From the NCBI GenBank assembly GCA_020630835.1, contig JAHDIL010000017.1:1-11875 (forward strand): a stretch of DNA of 11,875 bases, read 5' to 3'. The position numbers were made by a program, and so were the translations under genes. The notes beneath the pieces were generated by a model. That model did no database searches. It saw nothing but the letters and a program-made list of their open reading frames with translations, and had not been told where the DNA came from. The DNA is from Verrucomicrobiota bacterium (lineage in GTDB: Bacteria > Verrucomicrobiota > Verrucomicrobiia > Verrucomicrobiales > DEV007). Of the stretch, positions 1-7,407 are shown piece by piece; within the stretch, counting starts at the first letter, position 1, and each line of letters begins with the position of its first letter.

Positions 1-241
1 CATCTACAACGATGGTCTCAGGGACGTCGCCCTTCCAAGCTGCTTGGATACTGGGTAGCAGGATACGCAAATTATCTTCTTCATCACGCGCCGGAATGAT
101 AATGGACAGGCGTGCCCCCCCTTTCTCAACTCCATCCAGAGGGCGACAAAATGGAGTCCGGAGATTACCCAACCACCACCAAGAAAGGATCCACAGGCCT
201 GAGGCTAAAGCAGTGAAAAACCACTGAATCGTCTCGATCAT
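1..241 (-). CDS. crtQ: CrtQ-like family 2 glycosyltransferase, N-terminal part (cut by window edge)
   Basis: Only the first 80 codons are in the window; the gene runs off the left edge. The visible protein has a hydrophobic Trp-rich N-terminal segment (about residues 6-24, a likely membrane anchor). It then has the strand and motif LSIIIPARDEEDN, the nucleotide-sugar-binding start of a GT2 (GT-A fold) domain, and ends in TIVVD just before the expected DxSxD region. Staphylococcal CrtQ, which glycosylates diaponeurosporenoic acid, has the same layout of a membrane segment followed by TIIIPARNEE. Translation starts at ATG 239-241 behind a good Shine-Dalgarno (AGGGGTGA, complement of about 254-261). 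It lies 36 bp after the crtP stop on the same strand, so the two are probably co-transcribed. The inferred job is sugar esterification of the C30 carotenoid acid. The catalytic half is not visible, so the substrate rests on context. Confidence 0.72.
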   Translation of the reverse strand, partial: MIETIQWFFTALASGLWILSWWWLGNLRTPFCRPLDGVEKGGARLSIIIPARDEEDNLRILLPSIQAAWKGDVPETIVVD

Positions 242-277
242 TCGCTAGTATCACCCCTGAAACGAGTGCGATAAAAA

Positions 278-1798
278 TCAGGTCGTTGCTTTATGGTAAT
301 CAACGAGACGATCAGAGACCTTCTGACCACAAAGGATGGCCATCGGCATCCCACCACCAGGATTCACGCTCCCACCCGTAAAGAATAAATTACGATATTT
401 CTTAGACTGCTTAGGAGCTTTAAAGGCCTGATTTTTCTTCCAATCTGATACGACTCCATAGATTGAACCCCGGTTCGAGTTATACATTTTCTCGATATCG
501 AAAGGCGTCAGGACATCTTCAACAACTGTATGCTTGCGCAAGTCAGCAAGCCCCATCCGCTCCAGCTTGTCGATCACACGTTCCTTCAGCTTCATATAAT
601 CCTCGTGCGTGTAAGGATTGTCAGGGTTAATCGGCGGGATATGCGGAAGAATCTTGATATTGTCGCAACCCTCAGGAGCCTTACTGGGGTCAGTCCTTGT
701 GGGAGCGACTAGATAGATCGTTGGATCCTCAGGCAACTTACCCTCCTGAAAAACGGAGTGAAAATGCTTCTGCTGATTCTTAGAAAAGAAAAAATTGTGA
801 TGCGCTAGCTGATCGTAAACCTTGTCTGTCCCTAGGTGAATAACCAGCCCTGAACAAGCTGGCTCAAACTTCTCCAGCTTGCGCATGAACTTCGGCTCTT
901 CATTTAAAAGGTTCTTATAAGCAGGAATGACCTCCATGTTACAGACGACATAATCGGCAAATCTCGTGGAACCATCTTGCAGCTCCACGCCATTAACTAG
1001 TTTGCCCGCCCGCGTGATCTGCCTCACCTCAGAATCGTAGGTAACAGGAATGTTCAAGTCCTCAAGGAGTTTCTCGAGCCCTCTTGCTAGGTTATACATT
1101 CCACCTTCGACATACCACAGTCCATAATCGAACTGAATGATCGGCATCAGGTTCATATAACCCGGAGCATCAATGGCCGATGAGCCAACATACTTGATGA
1201 AATATTCAAAGATACGCCGCAGCTTTTCATCTTTGAAATACTTCTCGATAGAGCCTGCCATTGTGTTGCGATGATCCATCTTCAACCCGAGACGAAAAAG
1301 CCCATAGTGACGAATCATCTCCCAAACGGTATCGAGCCCCTTATCAAAATAGCCGTCATCTACCAGGTGATACTGCTTTCGCGCATAATCGAGAAAGCTC
1401 TGCAGATCCCGCCAATGTTCTTCCGCAACCCCTTCGAGTTTCGCAAGCTCTCCCCGCATCCGATCGTCTTCCTCATACAAATCAATGAAGGAGCCATCCT
1501 CAAAGAAATTTCTCCAATGGGGGGTCACTTTTTCAAGAGTAACATAGTCACTCATTTTGCGCCCTGCTCTCTCGAAGAGGCTTTCAAAAAACTGAGGGAG
1601 GGTAAAAATTGATGGTCCAAGGTCGAATCCAAAACCCTCGATATCTAAGAAGTTCAGTTTACCACCAACTTTCTCGTTTTTTTCTATGATCTCTACATTA
1701 AACCCCTGGCTACGCAGAGAAATAGCGGCTGAAAGACCGCCTAATCCTGAGCCGATAACAATGACGGTTTTCTTTTCTGCATTAGGGAGAGAGATCAT
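278..1798 (-). CDS. crtP: CrtP-type C30 carotenoid terminal oxygenase (diaponeurosporene/diapolycopene oxygenase)
   Basis: This 506-residue FAD-dependent enzyme belongs to the phytoene desaturase superfamily. It has the Rossmann start VIVIGSGLGG (GxGxxG at 16-21), the ribose-binding acid E39, VGGKLN at 44-49, FGFDLGPSI near 56-64, and the C-terminal flavin motif TGGSVNPGGGMP at 474-485. Remembered S. aureus CrtP carries near-identical stretches: MSDYVT, FIKYVGSS, LWYVEGG, NMEVIP, HHNFFF, DPTIYLV, LPHIP, DLRKH, SNRG.IYGVV and GGSVNPGGG. These separate it from the desaturase CrtN. CrtP oxidises the terminal methyl of a C30 carotenoid to an aldehyde at the membrane. The start is ATG 1796-1798, whose first bases overlap the TGA of crtN (ATGA), which suggests translational coupling; there is no convincing separate Shine-Dalgarno. 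The length is normal for the family. Assignment to the CrtP branch is strong; whether it acts on one or both ends cannot be read. Confidence 0.9.
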   Translation of the reverse strand: MISLPNAEKKTVIVIGSGLGGLSAAISLRSQGFNVEIIEKNEKVGGKLNFLDIEGFGFDLGPSIFTLPQFFESLFERAGRKMSDYVTLEKVTPHWRNFFEDGSFIDLYEEDDRMRGELAKLEGVAEEHWRDLQSFLDYARKQYHLVDDGYFDKGLDTVWEMIRHYGLFRLGLKMDHRNTMAGSIEKYFKDEKLRRIFEYFIKYVGSSAIDAPGYMNLMPIIQFDYGLWYVEGGMYNLARGLEKLLEDLNIPVTYDSEVRQITRAGKLVNGVELQDGSTRFADYVVCNMEVIPAYKNLLNEEPKFMRKLEKFEPACSGLVIHLGTDKVYDQLAHHNFFFSKNQQKHFHSVFQEGKLPEDPTIYLVAPTRTDPSKAPEGCDNIKILPHIPPINPDNPYTHEDYMKLKERVIDKLERMGLADLRKHTVVEDVLTPFDIEKMYNSNRGSIYGVVSDWKKNQAFKAPKQSKKYRNLFFTGGSVNPGGGMPMAILCGQKVSDRLVDYHKATT

Positions 1799-3354
1799 GT
1801 AGCGATAGCAGTCTTGGTATATTTCACCCCGTGTGAATCAGAGATGAGGTTTGAGGAAATCCTAGCTGATTCAAAAATGGTTGGCAAGCCACTGCCCGGG
1901 TGCGTCCCCCCGCCCACTAGGTAGCAATTGCGAAATTCCTCAAATTTGTTTTGAGGCCGTAAAAAAGCCATTTGGCTCAGGCAATGCGATAGGTTGAAGG
2001 TAGCTCCTTTAAAGATATCCAGCTCCTCCTCCCAGGTTTGTGGGGTGAACTCGCGCTCGACCTCGATATGCGACTCCAGATCTTCGATACCCAGACGATC
2101 ACGGAACCCTTCCATCACTTTCTGGCGGTAGATCTGTTTCTGAGTTTCCCAGTCTATGTCGCCGTCAAGGTTTGGCGTAGGCACCAAGATGTAGAGACTT
2201 GATTTCCCCTCCGGCGCCAGGGTTGGGTCTGTTACGCTGGCGTTTCGCACGTAAAACGAGATGTCGGAAGAAGATTTGAAGTGTGTAAAAATTTCATCAA
2301 CGTTCTGCTTGTAGTTCTTCGCGAAAACGATGGTATGATGCGGCAGGTCCTCGAAAACAGTATCAATGCCAAGGTGCAGCATATAGGTCGAGCAGCTAAA
2401 CTTCATAGAGGAGAGCTTTTCTTTCGTATATTTCTTGAGCTCTCCATTTGGTATCAAGTTAGACATGGCATGACCAAAGTCAGCATTGATAACAACGCTG
2501 TCTCCCCTGACAACCTCTCCATCCTCTAGCTTCACCCCAACAACGGTGCGGTTCTCAACAAGCAGCTCTTGCACTGGAGTATTAAGATGGATGCGAGCTC
2601 CGCAGTCCTCCGCAGCTTTCGCGAGAGCCGCCGGAATTTTCCCCAGCCCACCTTTTGTGTGCCAGATGCCATGGTCATGCTCCATATACGAGAGCATAGC
2701 AAACGCTCCAGGACACTCCCATGCCGACATCCCGAGGTATTTGCTCTGAAACGAGAAAAGCAGAGCTAGGTCGTCGTCCGTGAAATACTTCTTCAACGTG
2801 CCAAAGACTGTCGAGCCCAATGACAGGTGCGGCAACGCCGGCAAAAGAGAGGGGGAAAGCGATTTTGACAACCCTGACCAGGGACGTTCGAAAGCGGGTA
2901 ATAGTTTCTCGAAGCGCTTGCGCTCACGTGAAAGAAATTTGTCTAATCCTGCCGACTGTCCGGGAAACAACTTTTCGATTTCTTCCTTCGTCTTTTCGTT
3001 ATCATCTGATGCCCGGAAAACCTTATCTGAAAAGCGCAGCTCATACATGGGATCAAGCCGCGTAAACTCAAGATAGTCGCTCGAGTTTTTTCCCGATTCC
3101 GCAAAGATACGGTCCAGGAGCGGCTTCATCATCAGAAAGGTAGGACCTATATCAAAGTGGAATCCATCCTGGACAAGTTCTCCAGTCCGTCCGCCTATCC
3201 TGTTTTGCTTTTCGTAAAGATCGACCTCAAACCCCCGACTCGCTAAAAGCAGCGCGCTTGCTACCCCCCCGGGGCCACCACCAATCACAATCACCCGCTT
3301 GCCATCACCGGAGATGCCTGAAGTCGTGGCTGGAGAAGTCAAATCGCTAATCAT
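1795..3354 (-). CDS. crtN: CrtN-type dehydrosqualene (4,4'-diapophytoene) desaturase
   Basis: This 519-residue phytoene desaturase-family flavoprotein is the first gene of the leftward carotenoid set. After an 18-residue polar leader comes the FAD fold VIVIGGGPGG (25-30 is GxGxxG), then E48, IGGRTGEL at 53-60, DIGPTFLMM at 68-76, and a C-terminal VGGGTHPGSGLPT (480-492). Features shared with S. aureus CrtN rather than CrtP include GPT.xMM, FSCSxYMLHLGID, LAPEGKSxLYILVPTP, LRPQNKF and GxTHPGxGLP. CrtN adds double bonds stepwise to a C30 backbone made from squalene or dehydrosqualene. The number of desaturation steps (neurosporene or lycopene type) cannot be deduced. The start at ATG 3352-3354 has no clear Shine-Dalgarno. 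The stop TGA overlaps the crtP start. The paralogue crtP next door presumably arose by duplication. A related amine-oxidase-fold desaturase role such as HpnE is less likely from the motifs. Confidence 0.87.
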   Translation of the reverse strand: MISDLTSPATTSGISGDGKRVIVIGGGPGGVASALLLASRGFEVDLYEKQNRIGGRTGELVQDGFHFDIGPTFLMMKPLLDRIFAESGKNSSDYLEFTRLDPMYELRFSDKVFRASDDNEKTKEEIEKLFPGQSAGLDKFLSRERKRFEKLLPAFERPWSGLSKSLSPSLLPALPHLSLGSTVFGTLKKYFTDDDLALLFSFQSKYLGMSAWECPGAFAMLSYMEHDHGIWHTKGGLGKIPAALAKAAEDCGARIHLNTPVQELLVENRTVVGVKLEDGEVVRGDSVVINADFGHAMSNLIPNGELKKYTKEKLSSMKFSCSTYMLHLGIDTVFEDLPHHTIVFAKNYKQNVDEIFTHFKSSSDISFYVRNASVTDPTLAPEGKSSLYILVPTPNLDGDIDWETQKQIYRQKVMEGFRDRLGIEDLESHIEVEREFTPQTWEEELDIFKGATFNLSHCLSQMAFLRPQNKFEEFRNCYLVGGGTHPGSGLPTIFESARISSNLISDSHGVKYTKTAIAT

Positions 3355-3567
3355 CGTATTATTCTGTGAGAGAAGGGGTTAGACAAATCTACGCAACGAA
3401 AGCCCAACAAGACGTCCCAATCCGTAAATTGTCGAAAAAACGACTCAGTTACATGAGTCAACATTCTGTTGCCGCATTCCTTTGTCAATCTTTTGGCAAC
3501 GGAAATCATGTGACTCAACCGCTATACACGCACACAATATCAAAGTAATAGCAAGATAGGTGCCTGC
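3355..3567. promoter_or_regulatory. Divergent intergenic control region between crtN and the aldehyde dehydrogenase
   Basis: This 213-bp gap separates the leftward crtN-crtP-crtQ set from the rightward aldehyde dehydrogenase, so it must hold promoters for both directions unless the genes are read through from elsewhere. I see no pair of -35/-10 boxes with good spacing that I would stand behind in either direction. It contains a GACTCA/TGAGTC dyad (3442-3459), a second TGACTCAAC at 3511-3519 resembling TGAGTCAAC at 3454-3462, and a short GTCG-aaaaaa-CGAC hairpin (3431-3444). These could be operator half-sites. No regulator gene lies in the window. Confidence 0.4.
3442..3459. repeat. GACTCA-N6-TGAGTC inverted repeat, possible operator
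   Basis: This is a perfect 6-base dyad with a 6-base spacer (gttaca), in the middle of the divergent carotenoid control region. The right arm with its flank (TGAGTCAAC) is repeated with one change as TGACTCAAC at 3511-3519. On the minus strand the right arm also reads TTGACT, which could serve as a -35 box for crtN, although no good -10 follows. A transcription-factor site is a guess; a chance dyad of this length is not improbable. Confidence 0.3.
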
Positions 3568-4914
3568 ATGAAGAAAGAACACCCACAGAATCGCTTTTTC
3601 CAAACAGGCACCACCATGTCCGTCAAAGGTCGTCTCGATGGTCTTAGACAACTCCTCGCCGTCATTGAGCAAGAAGAAGATGACATCCTAAAGGCGATCC
3701 AAATCGATTTAGGAAAGCCCGAACTCGAGGCGTTCCTCTCTGAGATCTACTTCGTAAAATTAGAAATTCGGTTGTTTTGCAAAAACCTCGCCAAATGGGC
3801 GCGTCCGTCGCGAAAATCTAGCCCTATCTTCTACCAACCTGCCAAAAGCATAGTGGAAAGGCATCCCTACGGGCGCTGTCTTATCGCTGCTCCTTGGAAT
3901 TACCCCTTCCAGCTGGCTATCAGCCCTTTGATCGCCGCCATCGCTGGAGGGAATGTGGTCACCCTGCTTTTGTCAGAGAAAGCACCCGCGACAGCAGCCA
4001 TCGTCACAAAGATTCTTGCACAGGTTTTTCCTCAACCCTACGTGATATGCGAAATGGCATCACCTGAGAAGGCGCAGCATCTCCTCACGCAAGCATTTGA
4101 TCATTTCTTCTTCACGGGAAGCACCAAAGTCGGGCGACACTATGCAGAAGCGGCTGCCCGCCAGCTTGCCCCATGTGTTCTCGAACTCGGTGGGAAGAGC
4201 CCCGCCATCCTCGATTCATCTGCCGACCTCACCGTTAGCGCGCAGAGGATCGCGTATGGCAAATGGTTTAATGCAGGACAAACTTGCATGGCTCCAGATT
4301 ACGTCCTTGTGCCGGAGACCATTCATGATTCTTTTTTCACTGCCTTGCAATCGGCTTTCCGTGGTTTCGGCGAACCTTGCTCTGAACTCACGGCGATAGC
4401 TAGTGATGCGGATTATGATCGGCTACTCTCTCTGTGCGAAAGTAAGGAAACGTGGCAACTGGCAGAAGATGCGTCAGTGGAACGAGTTCTTTCGCCTCGC
4501 ATACTACCAAATACCTCTTGGGACGCGCCTGCCATGCAAGAGGAAGTGTTCGGCCCAATTGTTCCGCTGGTCCCCTACACCTCGACGGAGACGATGATCA
4601 AAAACGTCCAATCAAGGACTCCCGACCCCTTGGCTCTTTACCTATTTTCCCGCGACAGGGAATGGACGACAAATGTCTCGCAGAGCATTCGATCCGGCTC
4701 TGTCGGAATAAATGACGTGATCAAACAGGCTACCAACCTCAATCTCCCGTTCGGAGGCATAGGAACAAGCGGTATGGGTCGGTATCGAGGCAAAACGGGC
4801 TTTCATACGTTTACCTGGCAAAAATCAATAACGGCGCGCCCTTTCAGCCCGGATCCGTTTGCCTCACATCCGCCCTACAAAGATAAGGTTAAATGGATGC
4901 GGAGGTTTCTGTGA
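3568..4914 (+). CDS. crtNc: Class 3 aldehyde dehydrogenase, CrtNc/AldH type (C30 carotenoid aldehyde oxidation)
   Basis: This is a 448-residue NAD(P)-dependent aldehyde dehydrogenase, of normal length for the class 3 (YwdH/AldH) group. Visible motifs are APWNYPF with catalytic N111, FFTGSTKVG at 181-189, LELGGK with general base E206, FNAGQTC with nucleophile C240, EEVFGP at 325-330, and a class 3 C-terminus NLPFGGIGTSGMG (392-404). One oddity is that the usual cofactor-binding K-P-S-E element reads L-L-S-E (134-137), so the Lys and Pro are both replaced. The start ATG 3568 has only a weak TAGG upstream. It is preferred over M17 because FFQTGTT before M17 matches the conserved family N-terminus. 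Divergence from crtN/crtP points to oxidation of the CrtP-made carotenoid aldehyde to the carboxylic acid, which the CrtQ-like enzyme could glycosylate. The family call is firm and the substrate is inferred. It could instead be a general fatty aldehyde dehydrogenase. Confidence 0.82.
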   Translation: MKKEHPQNRFFQTGTTMSVKGRLDGLRQLLAVIEQEEDDILKAIQIDLGKPELEAFLSEIYFVKLEIRLFCKNLAKWARPSRKSSPIFYQPAKSIVERHPYGRCLIAAPWNYPFQLAISPLIAAIAGGNVVTLLLSEKAPATAAIVTKILAQVFPQPYVICEMASPEKAQHLLTQAFDHFFFTGSTKVGRHYAEAAARQLAPCVLELGGKSPAILDSSADLTVSAQRIAYGKWFNAGQTCMAPDYVLVPETIHDSFFTALQSAFRGFGEPCSELTAIASDADYDRLLSLCESKETWQLAEDASVERVLSPRILPNTSWDAPAMQEEVFGPIVPLVPYTSTETMIKNVQSRTPDPLALYLFSRDREWTTNVSQSIRSGSVGINDVIKQATNLNLPFGGIGTSGMGRYRGKTGFHTFTWQKSITARPFSPDPFASHPPYKDKVKWMRRFL

Positions 4915-5017
4915 AACGGTCTAGCGTCACATCTCGCCTACAGTGGTCTCAAATCCCTTCGAAAAAGTTTCCTATCCTTACCTTGGACTTGCGCTAAACC
5001 AAGAAGCCACCCAAGCT

Positions 5018-5030
5018 TAGCCAAAGGCTA
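5018..5030 (+). promoter_or_regulatory. Short hairpin holding the only Shine-Dalgarno-like bases before the GT39 gene
   Basis: TAGCC-aaa-GGCTA forms a 5-bp stem with a 3-base loop, 8 bases before the TTG start at 5039. The loop and right arm include AAAGG, the nearest Shine-Dalgarno-like sequence. Pairing could mask it, but the stem is short and a chance occurrence is quite possible. Confidence 0.2.
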
Positions 5031-5038
5031 GCGAGTGT

Positions 5039-6691
5039 TTGCCTACAAAAAGGATGGCTGCTAAACCAACGACTGCGCCCCGAGATGATCGAAAGCGAAC
5101 TTTCGCTTATTCCCTGTTCTTCATTCTGCTGTGGGCCTGTCTTTACTTACCTTTTCTGAATCAACCGGAACTAGAAAAAGAAGAACCTAGGAGGGTTATT
5201 CCCGCCCTTGAAATGCTGGAACACGGCGATTGGCTCCGCCCGACTATCGCCGGCGAGCCCTATCTTAATAAACCTCCCGGCCTAAATTGGCTGATCGCTG
5301 GCAGTTTCCAATTATTCGGCATGTCCGAATGGGCTGCCCGCATCCCATCGTCAGTCTCCTTGCTGGTCGCAAGCTTGGCCGCTTGGTTTTATTTCCGGCG
5401 AGAACTAGGGAATCACTTAGCTGCTTTTTTCCCTGCATTTCTCCTAGTGTCTGCCACGATTTTATCAAAAGCACGGCTTGCTGAAATAGATGCAACACTT
5501 ACTGCAGCCAACACCCTGCTGTTAGTGTTGTGGATTTCCCTCATGAAAGCACCGCCACAAGGCCGCTGGTGGCGGTGGGTGCTCGCTTATTCTATAGTTA
5601 CTCTGGCACTCTTTCTCAAAGGCCCCGTTATTCTTCTGTTCTGGACCCCTTTGCTCGCCGTGCCCTACATCCTCGGGATCGGAAAAGGAGTTAAGCTTTT
5701 TACGATCTCCCATGTGGTTTGTATTTGCGCAGCTGCTGCTGTGTTCGGATTCTGGGCGGTTGCTGCAAATCCATCTACCCCGTCGAACGGAAGCCCTCTA
5801 TTTTCCAATGGGTTACAGGAAATAGCCGAGAGGTTCGGTTTCTCCAATTTCAACTGGCCCGCTTACCTGCTAAAACCCTTTCGTTTCTTCGGCGGCCTCT
5901 GCCCTTGGGTCTTTCCTCTTGTCTTCGCGCTGCTCGTGATGAACAAGGAAAAAAGGTTTCGGCAATGGATCCGAGCCCAGGCACCACGCCACACTTTAGC
6001 GGTCATCACGATCGGCTTATCTGTTGGACTCATTATTCTCCCCAACTTTTTACCACGGTATCTCCTCCCTATTATTCCGTGGGTAGCTTATCTCACCGCA
6101 CATGCGTTCAAAGACTTGTCCGAAAAGCAAAAAGCAACCTACAGGACGTTCACGGTGCGAACAATTCTAGTTGTCACGGTTGCAGCGTTGCCGGCTAGCC
6201 TGATAGCTTCCATTTTGCTTTGGGACATACTTGCCGATACGTTTCGTATTGGGGTTATCGTCGGAGCCTGTCTGCTCACGGCAACGGCCGTTGCTCTGTT
6301 CAGTCGCCGGGGAAGATCACTACCTTTCCTAAACTATGCGCTGCTATTCTTCATGGGAGCAGCACCCATCGGCTATGCTCTTGTCAACGGGCATAAGGCT
6401 ACGGAGGCAGTCTATGCGCCTCTCGCCAATGAAATCAGAAGTAAAATCGGCGTGAATGATTCCGATGCCATACTAGTAAAATGCACCGATGCATTCGTTG
6501 AAGATGGGATTAGTCATTTTGCTCTACTCTTTTACCTGTATCCAACACGTCTTTCAAAGGTGGATCCTGAGTCATCCGAAACAGGTCTGATCATCGGTCG
6601 AGGCAGAGATCAAGAAGTCTCCAAGGGTTACCAACCAGAAAGAGTCCTGGCAGAGCTGAATGATCTAACCGTATGGCAAATCTCAGAATAG
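5039..6691 (+). CDS. GT39/ArnT-like polytopic membrane glycosyltransferase
   Basis: This is a 550-residue membrane protein of the ArnT/PMT (GT39, GT-C fold) kind, which moves a sugar from a polyprenyl-phosphate carrier to a lipid or protein on the outer face of the inner membrane. The N-terminal pattern is diagnostic. A first membrane segment (24-40) is followed by LEKEEPRRVIPALEMLEHGDW (45-65), where the acidic pair plus Arg matches the catalytic loop, though Glu stands where Asp is common. KPPGLNWL (78-85), LFGMSEWAARIPS (92-104) and ARLAEIDATL (145-154) follow. Further hydrophobic segments fall near 105-117, 127-142, 156-168, 181-214, 222-242, 284-300, 318-336, 342-352, 374-394, 403-420 and 429-448, then a soluble tail of about 100 residues. 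TTG at 5039 is the longest start. The alternative ATG at 5054 has AAAAGG pressed directly against it, too close to be a normal ribosome site. The acceptor is unknown; nearness to the carotenoid genes, 124 bp downstream of the aldehyde dehydrogenase, is only suggestive. Confidence 0.82.
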   Translation: MPTKRMAAKPTTAPRDDRKRTFAYSLFFILLWACLYLPFLNQPELEKEEPRRVIPALEMLEHGDWLRPTIAGEPYLNKPPGLNWLIAGSFQLFGMSEWAARIPSSVSLLVASLAAWFYFRRELGNHLAAFFPAFLLVSATILSKARLAEIDATLTAANTLLLVLWISLMKAPPQGRWWRWVLAYSIVTLALFLKGPVILLFWTPLLAVPYILGIGKGVKLFTISHVVCICAAAAVFGFWAVAANPSTPSNGSPLFSNGLQEIAERFGFSNFNWPAYLLKPFRFFGGLCPWVFPLVFALLVMNKEKRFRQWIRAQAPRHTLAVITIGLSVGLIILPNFLPRYLLPIIPWVAYLTAHAFKDLSEKQKATYRTFTVRTILVVTVAALPASLIASILLWDILADTFRIGVIVGACLLTATAVALFSRRGRSLPFLNYALLFFMGAAPIGYALVNGHKATEAVYAPLANEIRSKIGVNDSDAILVKCTDAFVEDGISHFALLFYLYPTRLSKVDPESSETGLIIGRGRDQEVSKGYQPERVLAELNDLTVWQISE

Positions 6692-6761
6692 CTCACTCGA
6701 GACACTGCCTACCAATTCCATTTGCGCATGAAAATCCCCCGTTGCGCGTCTATCCTTTGAT

Positions 6762-7388
6762 ATGGAAGTCCTCGAAACCCTCTCCGTTGCCCTTGGTCTG
6801 GCGACGCTTGCCGGTATCAATCTCTATCTAGTTGTGCTTCTTGCGGGATTGGCTATCCGCTATGACTGGGTAGCTCTAGCTGACCGATTTCCTGATCTTG
6901 CCGTACTCGGAGAAGGTCCCGTGCTCTGTGCTGCTGCCATTTTCTTTTGTCTTGAGTTTTTCTCCGATAAGGTCCCGTGGGTGGATTCCGCTTGGGACAG
7001 CATCCACACTCTCATCCGACCGCTTGGCGGCAGCTTTCTCGCCCTGGCGGCACTTGGGCCAATGAATGCGGAGTTCGAAGTCATCCTTGCCCTGCTTTTC
7101 GCAGGCACGACCCTGATGAGCCACGGCTTAAAATCGGGGACGCGACTGGCGGTGAACACTTCTCCTGAGCCCGCTTCGAACACAATCGTCAGCTTGGGCG
7201 AAGACGTAGCTGTCGCAGGCGGGTTGAGCCTGATGGCATTCCACCCATTATGGGTTGGCAGCATCTGCCTGATCTTTGTAGCGGCATGCCTTTACTTAGT
7301 TCCCAAAGGCATTCAAAAGATGCGAGCGGGTGTCAAGGAGACTTGGTCCAAAGTTCTAGGGATCGGAAGATCAAACCCCAGCAGCTGA
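6762..7388 (+). CDS. DUF4126 family membrane protein
   Basis: This 208-residue integral membrane protein has no known function. It carries the DUF4126 hallmarks: an N-terminal segment rich in small residues and ending in GINLYLVVLLAGL (18-30), the conserved loop EFFSDKVPWVDSAWD (65-79), IRPLGG (85-90), and the later block HGLKSGTRLAVNTSPEPASN (121-140). About four to five hydrophobic stretches are visible (8-32, 48-66, 89-119 probably as two, 148-180). The C-terminus is short, basic and presumably cytoplasmic. It starts 70 bp after the GT39 gene on the same strand, so read-through is possible but coupling is not evident. ATG 6762 has no Shine-Dalgarno; it is chosen because the family N-terminus begins close to it. 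The gene converges with the nuclease-domain gene with only 19 bp between the stops and no recognisable terminator there. Confidence 0.85.
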   Translation: MEVLETLSVALGLATLAGINLYLVVLLAGLAIRYDWVALADRFPDLAVLGEGPVLCAAAIFFCLEFFSDKVPWVDSAWDSIHTLIRPLGGSFLALAALGPMNAEFEVILALLFAGTTLMSHGLKSGTRLAVNTSPEPASNTIVSLGEDVAVAGGLSLMAFHPLWVGSICLIFVAACLYLVPKGIQKMRAGVKETWSKVLGIGRSNPSS

Positions 7389-7407
7389 CACCACCCACGC
7401 TTCCACG

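Noticed and set aside
3493..3528. TTGGCA ... TATACA as a promoter for the aldehyde dehydrogenase gene
   Set aside because: The spacing is 24 bases, too long for a standard promoter.
3445..3672. Leftward open frame of 75 codons at the start of the aldehyde dehydrogenase
   Set aside because: It overlaps the well-supported N-terminus of the aldehyde dehydrogenase and the shared control region, and has no family resemblance.
5719..6198. Rightward open frame of 159 codons inside the GT39 gene
   Set aside because: It is an alternate frame of a gene with clear GT39 motifs, and its translation has no domain pattern.
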